This document shows, piece after piece, positions 56,622-64,000 of a stretch of DNA of 64,000 nucleotides. The notes beneath the pieces are model-generated. The model was not told the origin of the DNA and made no database searches. It saw only the letters and a list, made by a program, of their open reading frames with translations. The translations under genes and the position numbers were made by a program. This stretch comes from Rhyacophila brunnea. Lineage: Eukaryota; Arthropoda; Insecta; Trichoptera; Rhyacophilidae. The stretch is taken from contig JAGYXB010001948.1 in NCBI GenBank assembly GCA_022495005.1, positions 496,001-560,000 of the forward strand, in the 5' to 3' direction. Position 1 is the stretch's first letter. Each line of letters starts with the position of its first letter.

Positions 56622-56757
56622 CCAGTGATGCCAACCGTACTATAATTATAGTACAATACATATAGTACAATTTAATTCCGCGAAAAATGTAAACTACTAT
56701 AATTTTAAAGGATTCAAGACGAAAAATCAGCATAGAAAAAGATGGCAACTGCGCCGC
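56622..56757. repeat. Short element rich in ATTATAGTA, copy 2
   Basis: GATGCCAACCGTACTATAAT, TATAGTACAATACATATAG and GAAAAAGATGGCAACTGC form the inverted relative of 44213-44434, shorter by one internal repeat block. Confidence 0.5.
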
Positions 56758-57535
56758 ACACACTTTTAAAACGATTGACTTATGTTATGGCCGTTATGGG
56801 TAATGGGCATGGCTATAACATCATCTAAACCTGGCCACGTTTGTTCGACTTATTTGCCTTGGCGTAATGCCGTATGACAATATTCTTCAACTTTAGCAGC
56901 AAAGAAAGCGAAGCCTTGCGACCTACTGACCTTATTTTGTATCTACTGAGGCGTGATTATTGTGTATTATAAAATAATAATAATGAAAATTAAAGTATAT
57001 CGAAGTTTCCCTGCAAACATATCTACGCGTAATGGACGCGCAATATGTAAAATTAATATTATCACATTCACAAATTAATATTATCGTATTTTTTCATAAA
57101 TTGAAACTTTTGTATGGCGTTGTGACGCTATTTGAAATGTCATTCGGTCTGTGGGTGGCACATGTTTTATAAAATACAGTTTCTTACCACCTCGGGGTAT
57201 TGACCATTATTTTCATCATGGATTCATCTATCATTATTTCTTGTATCCGCTGATTGGTGATTTTGATTATTGAAATCGGCGAATAGAAAAAAAGTTCATA
57301 TCGCAAGTTGGGAGTTAACCGAGACGTCAAATTTCCGAGTATTAAATTAAAATATGCCAACAAAGGGTTCGGGATTATAAAATAGAGATTGAGTGAAATT
57401 ACACAAACCGATTTACTAAATATTTATTGTTCATTTATTACCGCAATATTTCTAAGTCGCAGTGAGTCACTGTCGCTGAGTCAGCCATAATAATGTGGAA
57501 AAATGTCGAACGGGCTTTTTCGGTCCTGTCAAATA
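56758..57535. other. CK1 alpha intron 2, no gene
   Basis: No coding, RNA or bounded mobile feature was recognised. Confidence 0.4.
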
Positions 57536-58029
57536 GGGTTATTCCGCCTACCAAGTATAATTCCGCCTAGTACACAATATTTTGTTTGTGTGGCCACTAC
57601 TTATTTTTACACTCGGACAGATAAATTATTTCTTTCTAACCTTATTCTCAATTGTCAGTTAGTCATATTGTACATTTTAAACATCTATAGCTTTACGTTA
57701 GTTAATATTAAACTTGACTTTTGTAAATGGTATGTGCATAACAGCATATGCGTCAACTGTCGAAAAATCATCATTTATCTACCAGGAATACTAAAGGTAC
57801 GTTATTGATATTTTTACTCTCTGTTCCATTATATGTTAGCAATTAGTATGCATAGCTATCTATACTATAACTTCGAAAATATATTTGTTTGTACCGTCGT
57901 GTCGGATTTTCTTTATACAAATCCACGCGCGCAGTCGGATTTCGATAAAATTTGGACGGTAGGCGGAGGCCGACGAGCCGGAGTGCGTGGTGGGGGTCTC
58001 GAATTTCAGATTTATTCCGCTTCTTATTC

Positions 58030-59063
58030 ACTTTATCTTTTATTCGTATGGTTCCGTCAGTAAAGTTGTTGTGCGCACACCTGCGAAAGTTTCTGAATTA
58101 GAAAAACCATCTTCTTCTTCTTCGTCATTCTATCTTTTTTTATTCGTACGGTTTCTATACCATTCATCCGATGGCGATGAAACTTACGTCAGTTGTTGGG
58201 GCAAAGGTTTCTGAATTAGTACAACCATCCTCTTCTTCTTCGTTCTATCTTCTTCTGTTCGTATGGTTTCTATACAATTCATCCGATGGCGATGAAACTT
58301 ACGTCAGTTGTTGTGCCCACACCCGCAAAGGTTTCTGAATTAGTACAACCATCCTCTTCTTCTTCATTCTATCTTCTTTTATTCGTATGGTTCCTATACC
58401 ATTCATCCGATGGCGATGAAACTTACGTCAGTTGTTGTGCCCACACCCGCAAAGGTTTCTGAATTAGTACAACCATCTTCTTCTTCATCATTATATCTTC
58501 TTTTATTCGTATGGTTTCTATACCATTCATCCGATGGCGATGAAACTTACGTCAGTTGTTGTGCCCACATCCGCAAAGGTTTCTGAATTAGTACAACCAT
58601 CTTCTTCTTCATCATTATGTCTTCTTTTATTCGTATGGTTCCTATACCATTCATCCGATGGCGATGAAACTTACGTCAGTTGTTGTGCCCACACCAGCAA
58701 AGGTTTCTGAATTAGTACAACCATCTTCTTCTTCATTCTATCTTCTTCTATTCGTGTGGTTTCTATACAATTCATCCGATGGCGATGAAACTTACGTCAG
58801 TTGTTGTGCACACATCCGCAAAGGTTTCTGAATTAGTACAACCATCTTCTTCTTCATCATTATATCTTCTTTTATTCGTATGGTTCCTATACCATTCATC
58901 CGATTGCAATGAAACTTTGGTAAGTTGTTGTGCGGCACGCCCACGAAGGTTTCTGAATTAGTACAACCATCTTCTTCTTCTATTCTATCTTCTTCTATTC
59001 GTATGCGTCCCTATACCATTCATCCGATTACAATGAAACTTTGGTGAGTTGTTGTGCGCACAC
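58030..59063 (+). repeat. Helitron tandem array, about nine units of 115-124 bp
   Basis: CATTCATCCGATGGCGATGA (variant CATCCGATTGCAATGA) recurs at 58162, 58277, 58401, 58525, 58649, 58770, 58894 and 59018: spacings 115, 124, 124, 124, 121, 124, 124. Each unit also has GTTGTGCCCACACC-GCAAAGG and a CTTCTTCTTC run. The open frames here come only from repetition. Confidence 0.85.
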
Positions 59064-59773
59064 TAGAGATGGGAAAACTGGTACTTTGAAGACTAAGTAT
59101 ACTTACTACCAGTATAAAAAATACTTATTATAGAAACTTGTCCAAAATACTTACTAGTATTTGGAATACTATATAGAGCGTTTGGCGTGCGTATGCGACA
59201 AGAGTTTCATACTCGACTGAAACTAAAACCACATTGGTATTTGAAATACGTATCGGCTCAGGGAACTCAGACTGTGTATCGGCTTCAATAGAATCGCTAA
59301 AAATACGCTGAGCTCCGCTTGTCGAATAGTCCCATTTATTATAAAATTTTAAACACATTTTAAATTTATGAGCTGTTTTTCTGTTAGGTTACAATATTCT
59401 TGTAAACAAAAATGAATAACAGTGATTTTTTTAAAATTTTAAACATGTTTTGAGTGGTCGTATAACAAGCCTAAGCCTGTACGTCATCTCACCACTGTGT
59501 TGCGACATAAAATTTATGACCTATTATTCAAACATTCGAACGCAATAGACTAATAAATTAAAATATACCTATATTCGAGTGCTATTTCGTTCGCGCGCAT
59601 TTAATGTCAATAATGTTGAAAGTCTACCAACTATCGAGTGCACAGAACAGTGACTCGCGATGACATCACAAGTTTTTTGGAATAAGTTTATTGGAAAACA
59701 CATACTGAGTATGGGTAATTTCATCCGAAACTTGAGTACACAAACTGATGACAGTATTTCCAACTCACTTGTA
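59064..59773 (-). mobile_element. hAT deletion derivative (relative of 48370)
   Basis: Ends TAGAGATGGGAAAACTGG and CAACTCACTTGTA. Perfect 8 bp duplications GCGCACAC (59056-59063, 59774-59781) that belong to the Helitron repeat unit. Shares subterminal ATACTTACTAGTATTTG and the GACAGTATTTCCAACTCAC end with the 48370 element, but the BED finger is lost. Confidence 0.88.
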
Positions 59774-59957
59774 GCGCACACCCGCGTAGGTTTCTAAATT
59801 AGTATTATATAAAATACAAAGTTTGTTTGTTCCATCCAATTTTGATTTTTTTTTTTACTGCATATTAATACTATTTATAACGTTTGCATATTTTGGATTC
59901 GATTTTAATTTAGTGTTCTTTTGTTTGACCTTCACTCCTATTAGAATTATTTTCATA

Positions 59958-60204
59958 TTTTTTTTTTTTTTTTTTTTCGACCATGTCCGATCCTGATAGG
60001 ATCATATGGGCCTCCACAGAGTGGAGGTTTGTATTGACAGATTTTTACGAGAAATGGATGTCAGCCACTTGCTCAACCTATTAGGTCCATACCCTGACAC
60101 ACACAAATTGAAAAACAATATGTGTACTTGCCAGACCCAGGATTCGAACCTGGGACCCACGGCTTTATAGTCCAACGCTTATGCCGCGCGGCCACCGTGG
60201 GCGT
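59958..60204 (-). mobile_element. tRNA-derived SINE with poly(A) tail
   Basis: On the minus strand: tRNA-like head with A box TGGCCGCGCGGC (complement of 60183-60194) and B box GGTTCGAATCC (complement of 60140-60150), then a unique body and a 20-base A tail (T run 59958-59977). The youngest-looking of four related copies (2650, 6360, 21283). It is a Pol III retroposon and not a functional tRNA gene: no acceptor stem pairing was seen. Confidence 0.78.
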
Positions 60205-61309
60205 CATATTGCCATATTGTATTACACAGATATTTTAATATTAGAATTTTTTTTTTTATTATTTTTTAAATATCTAAGATAAATGTATCCACGAAGCGAC
60301 CCTGTGCGAAGTCGGGTACTTCAGCTAGTATTTAAATAAATTGAATTTTTAAGACTTAAATACGCCAGGCGGACTTGTACCGAAGAGCGACATGAAGTTT
60401 TGGGGTTATTCCGCCTGGGGTAGGGTCGTCAAAACATGTTTTAATAGCATTATTTTTTAATGTCAATAAATACAATAAATTGTCTATTATTTAATAGTGG
60501 AACGCCAAAATAGGCAATACAACACGATTATTATTATTTGTTCGTTAATAAACCAATTTGATGGATGCATGATGAAATTGATATTGGCGTCTTATAAAAT
60601 TATGTAAAAAGTACTAAAATATAAAAATACACATAAGCATAATAATTGTTTTGTTATATATTTTAGATGTAAGAGGCTTCATTAAATCAGTTTTTGTATT
60701 CAGTTACAAAAATACTTTTTGCTATATTTCTTTCAAAAAAACAAAAATAAGCATAAAAAACAATAGTTTCATACAATATATTCCTACCTAATTAATATGG
60801 GTGTTAATTTGTTAGAACATATAGATAATATTAAGAACATAGTTGATGTACAAAAAATAATTAATTATATTGTTTGCACACCCCTAAGTTCAATCTACAA
60901 AATGTATGCACGTGTCAGTTCAAGGGCAATTCCGCCTAGAAAGTTTTGACGATGCAAAAACACACAAAAAAGATTGATGTAGATGGGTTATGGTATTTAA
61001 CATGTTTACAGCACGTGTGATGAGTATTATTCTACTACATTGCTGTTCTCTTGTAACAGTGATAATGACTTCGACGGACTTTTTTTAAATATAACAGCCC
61101 CAAGACAGTGTAATTACGCCTACATATTTTTATCAGTAAAATCAATGTATTAGAATGTAGATTAATAATATTAAATATTCTTAATAATTGCAGTTATGTA
61201 TATATAACCATAAAAATCACATAACAATGGGTACGTAGTACAAAAAAAATAAAAATACAAATTAACAACATGCAGCAGAAAAACCAGGCGGAATAACCAC
61301 GTTTGACGG

Positions 61310-61985
61310 TACTACATATTGCAATGTTTTTTTTTTTTACCGCAACTTAGAAACTCCGCGCCCTCACTCACATTCATTTAAATTTACTAACCCATTGTTT
61401 ATAATGTTTATATATATGTTACGCCGAATGTGCGAAATTGACTATTACATGAAATGGGCTAAATTTTGCCTAAATCATGAAAAATGCAAGCCCGTTGCCT
61501 TATTCATGAATTAGACAAAATATCTGGTGAGTGCATGAATTCCGCAGTAATTTTTCTGCCTTGTTCAGCGGACAAATTAGATAGTAGCGCTACGGTGGTA
61601 TTTTTTGCAACTAAACTAAATGTGTGAAATGCTCGTGGATTGGTCAAAATATACGTATATTATCTATGGTCAAAATAGGTGGTCGCGCTCCGGTGGTATT
61701 TTTTGCAACTAATCAAACTAACCAAATGAAATGTGTCAGATGTCATTGATTATAATATAAAAATATACCAATCAATAACTAAAATGACGTTCATATCCAT
61801 TTACTATGCGCAAAAAAACTAGAACTATAATATGATAACGGATGAATTTTATTAAAAGGTATTTTCGCGATTTGATTCGTGCTTGGGTATCGTACATGCA
61901 ATGGTCGATTGTACGTTTTTGATAGTTTGTTGACACTTGTTAGCTAACCTCAAAATGGACATTCAGTTGAATAATTCAGAATTTC
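61310..61985. other. CK1 alpha intron 2, no gene
   Basis: A direct duplication of GGTGGTATTTTTTGCAACTAA (61593 and 61693), each preceded by GCGCT(A/C)C. Nothing else recognised. Confidence 0.4.
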
Positions 61986-61988
61986 AAA

Positions 61989-62006
61989 ACCTAACCTAAC
62001 CTAACC
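61989..62006. repeat. Insect telomeric repeat tract (CCTAA)n
   Basis: About three and a half CCTAA units, the complement of the arthropod telomeric TTAGG repeat, lie directly against the T run of the LINE that follows. Confidence 0.7.
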
Positions 62007-64000
62007 TTTTTTTTTTTTTTTTGTGGCGGGGGGAAATCTTCTTAAGACACCACCAGCAGTCAGCGGCGACTGACTGATGGTAGTGTGGGATTCTTACCCA
62101 CTAAAACCCCCCTCCTCTTCTCAGCTGCCCCCCGGAATCCGCTTTTATGCATTACTTCAGGGAGGCAGCTATGTCCTTGCCTTTTGTTAGGCCACTTCTA
62201 CCTGTTCTCCTCGCCGAGATCTTTCGTCTTCTTCTTTGGTCTTGAGGACGCACGATGCGAATTCTGCCCATGCTGACCATGCAGCTGTGCTTTCCAGCAT
62301 TGAGGAAACCATGTTCGTCAGCGACATTGCTTCCTCGCTGACAATCCCTTTCAGGGTGTTTCTGGCTTCCTCCCAAGCTGGGCAGTCAAACAGCGTGTGC
62401 GCAGGGTTATCGTCATGGCCTCCACAGTGATGGCATTCGCGGGTCACTTCTTTCCCTATCCTGTGAAGGTAGTTGGAGAAGCATCCATGACCAGTGAGCA
62501 TTTGGGTCAGGTGGTAGTTCAGCTCGCCGTGTTTCCTTTCGCACCACGCGTTTAGGTTTCCGACGAGCTGATGTGTCCACCTGCCCTTTGTGGAGGCATC
62601 CCACCTTTCTTTCCATTTTTGCATGGTCAGCTCCTTAGCGTCGACTTTTTTTTGACCGTTGTACACTGCTTGCCTTTCTTTGGCAAGCAGGTCTATGGGC
62701 GGGGTGGCAGTCAACACAAGGATGGCGTCCTCCGACACCGTGCGGTATGCCGAAGCGACTCTGAGTGCACTTCTTCTTTGCACCCTTGCCAGAGTGAGCC
62801 TCGTGCTCTCTATTTTCGTGGCATCGGCCCATATTGGGGCGCCGTATAGGAGGACGGAGTGGGCCACTTCAGAGTAGAGTTTCCGTCTCTTTTGTTTTGG
62901 TCCACCGATGTTGGGCATCAGCCTGGCAAGGTCTTCTGCAATTCTCGTTGCCTTGGACGCCGCCTTTTCTGCGTGCTCTGCAAATCGCAGCTTGTCGTCG
63001 ATCTGTACTCCGAGGTACCGTAATGATCTGGAGAACGGCACCTCGAAGCCGTCGACCTCAAGTTTTGGCGGCGCCAGCTTTCTGCGCCTTGTGAAAAAGA
63101 CGGCTTCTGTTTTATGGACAGCGAGTTCGAGCCCTCTGCTGTCAAGCCATCTTCTGACTTTTCTTATAGTCTCCTCTGCAGCAAAGCGTAGTAGCTGGGT
63201 TGTTTTAGCTGTGACGAGGACGGCCACGTCATCGGCGAAGGCAACCAGAGTCGCTTCTTCGGGCAAGGGGATTTTAAGAAGGCCATCGTACATCACATTC
63301 CACAGAGCTGGCCCAAGGACTGAGCCCTGTGGAACACCCGCCGAAACGTTACGTTGGCACTTCTTGCCCGTGCACTCGTACTCGAGTACTCGCTCCGTGA
63401 AGTAGCTCTCGACGAGCCTGACGATGTGCACTGGTGCGCCGATTTCGACAAGCGCGTTGAGGGTTTGTTCCCAATTTGCCGTGTTGAAGGCGTTCTTGAC
63501 GTCCAGTGCAATCAACACGACGTGCTTACTTGCCTTGACACTTCCTTGCCAGGCAAGTCGGATCGTCGCTACTACCTTCGCTATTGCATCGATGGTAGAT
63601 CGACGAGGACGGAAACCGTGCTGGTTGTGTGACAGTCCTTTGTCTTCATCCTCCAATGACACCTGGAGTCGCTGAAGGATTAGTCTTTCTAGCAGCTTTC
63701 CGGCTCCATCGAGCATGCAGAGTGGTCGGTACGAAGATGGGCCAGGTGGCGTCCCCTTGCCCTTTGGTATGAGAACTAGTTTTTGCCTCTTCCAGGGCGA
63801 AGCGAAAGTTCCTTCCCGCAGACATGTGTTAAAAACCGCCAGCAGCAGCTCAGGGTCAGTCAATGCGATTCGTTTGATAACCGCGTTTGGAATGCAGTCT
63901 GGTCCTGGTGCCTTTGCGGTTTTTATGCGCTTGGCAGCTATAAGCAGTTCTGCTTCGGAGAATGGGCTGATCACCTCGTTCATCGCAGCACAGGAACTTT
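62007..64000 (-). mobile_element. R1-clade LINE (TRAS/SART-like), 5' part beyond the window
   Basis: Minus-strand element. The T run 62007-62022 is its poly(A) tail, 62023-62186 the 3' UTR, and ORF2 occupies the rest to the edge. The 3' junction is with TTAGG repeats. Its GC content is clearly higher than the host sequence and its frame is intact, so the insertion looks young. Confidence 0.85.
62187..64000 (-). CDS. LINE ORF2: reverse transcriptase and C-terminal zinc knuckle (partial)
   Basis: Open without a stop from the window edge to TAA/TGA-side end 62187, about 604 codons. The frame is also open upstream of ATG 63983, so that Met is internal. RT blocks in order: KTAKAPGPDCIPN, QHGFRPRRSTIDAI, LIALDVKNAFNTANW, AGVPQGSVLGPALWNVMYDG, the catalytic FADDVAVLV (about 63230), LRYLGVQID. 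It ends with a CCHC knuckle CHHCGGHDDNPAHTLFDC near 62400-62450, as in R1-clade elements, and has no RNase H domain. The endonuclease would lie beyond the edge. The protein would nick target DNA and reverse-transcribe its own RNA there. No frameshift or stop was seen in the visible part. Confidence 0.9.
   Translation of the reverse strand, partial: SSCAAMNEVISPFSEAELLIAAKRIKTAKAPGPDCIPNAVIKRIALTDPELLLAVFNTCLREGTFASPWKRQKLVLIPKGKGTPPGPSSYRPLCMLDGAGKLLERLILQRLQVSLEDEDKGLSHNQHGFRPRRSTIDAIAKVVATIRLAWQGSVKASKHVVLIALDVKNAFNTANWEQTLNALVEIGAPVHIVRLVESYFTERVLEYECTGKKCQRNVSAGVPQGSVLGPALWNVMYDGLLKIPLPEEATLVAFADDVAVLVTAKTTQLLRFAAEETIRKVRRWLDSRGLELAVHKTEAVFFTRRRKLAPPKLEVDGFEVPFSRSLRYLGVQIDDKLRFAEHAEKAASKATRIAEDLARLMPNIGGPKQKRRKLYSEVAHSVLLYGAPIWADATKIESTRLTLARVQRRSALRVASAYRTVSEDAILVLTATPPIDLLAKERQAVYNGQKKVDAKELTMQKWKERWDASTKGRWTHQLVGNLNAWCERKHGELNYHLTQMLTGHGCFSNYLHRIGKEVTRECHHCGGHDDNPAHTLFDCPAWEEARNTLKGIVSEEAMSLTNMVSSMLESTAAWSAWAEFASCVLKTKEEDERSRRGEQVEVA

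Larger units (their letters stand above)
57859..60328 (+). mobile_element. Helitron, 2.5 kb, with tandem array and two inserted elements
   Basis: Starts TCTATACTATAACTTCG after A and ends GAAGTCGGGTACTTCAGCTAG before T, following Helitron ends. Inside are eight or more 115-124 bp repeats, a hAT insertion (59064-59773) and a SINE (59958-60204). No helicase sequence was found, so it is non-autonomous. Confidence 0.7.
57536..61300. mobile_element. Unclassified element with scattered ATTCCGCCT motifs, split by a Helitron
   Basis: GGTTATTCCGCCT at 57538 and its complement AGGCGGAATAACC at 61285 bracket the region. Further copies are at 57560, 60412, 60928 and, altered, 61118. A Helitron (57859-60328) interrupts it. 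Without the Helitron it would be about 1.3 kb, a normal size for a small DNA transposon. No duplication or transposase was identified, so class and exact ends are uncertain. Confidence 0.4.

Noticed and set aside
58030..59063. Serine-rich open frames (SSSSFYLFLF-like) on the plus strand
   Set aside because: Frames stay open because the repeat unit is translated again and again; different units are in different frames.
60125..60204. tRNA gene suggested by A and B boxes
   Set aside because: The boxes belong to a SINE with poly(A) tail. No proper acceptor stem or anticodon arm was found, and related copies are scattered.
62908..63405. Long plus-strand frame opposite the LINE RT
   Set aside because: It is the shadow of a GC-rich, intact minus-strand ORF with all RT motifs.

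Overview
This is an AT-rich animal nuclear window. It has spliced genes with canonical GT/AG junctions, long introns, and a dense load of eukaryotic transposable elements. Short GTAGGTACCTA-like strings are frequent, a TTAGG-type telomeric tract is present, and the two recognisable genes read as insect orthologs. Together these suggest a hemipteran insect, probably an aphid. The species call is inference.

Two conserved host genes lie divergently. (1) On the minus strand, the complete beta subunit of mitochondrial NAD-dependent isocitrate dehydrogenase (IDH3B) is reconstructed from eight exons between 4963 and 23853. All phases agree and it encodes 359 aa. Its last exon sits 10.2 kb from the seventh, across an intron full of repeats. 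(2) On the plus strand, the first two coding exons of casein kinase I alpha lie at 38935-39057 and 50818-50924. They are separated by an 11.8 kb intron, and the gene continues past the right edge through an intron of at least 13 kb. A full palindromic CRE (GTGACGTCAC) lies about 150 bp upstream of its ATG. A third, unrecognised small gene on the plus strand starts at 1017. A plausible alternative last exon (4809-4917) would end 45 bp from the IDH3B stop, tail to tail.

The rest is mobile DNA, and many elements can be delimited to the base by target-site duplications (TSDs). 1-5 kb: a hAT-type element holding an old SINE, and a TTAA-flanked element. 5-17 kb (mostly the last IDH3B intron): a 1.9 kb foldback, inverted-repeat elements and a new-looking MITE family. 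25-37 kb (intergenic): a mariner, two hATs with GTF2IRD2-like transposase remnants, a 0.8 kb CCCGGGAT-rich hAT-like insert, a broken LINE, and remnants of a ZMYM-like hAT and a Tigger. 42-50 kb (CK1 alpha intron 1): further hATs, a pogo-like element and a 154 bp hairpin MITE. 51-62 kb (CK1 alpha intron 2): two Helitrons, a second copy of the MITE, a Harbinger-like MITE inserted into itself, and nested hAT and SINE insertions. 62-64 kb: an R1-clade LINE whose poly(A) end abuts a TTAGG telomeric repeat.

No prokaryotic features, CRISPR arrays, rRNA or bona fide tRNA genes were seen. The most unusual signals are the telomere-type LINE junction, the inverted CCCGGGAT element pair that shares 50 bp of flank, the self-nested Harbinger MITE, and several unrelated elements that each carry scattered copies of their own terminal motif.
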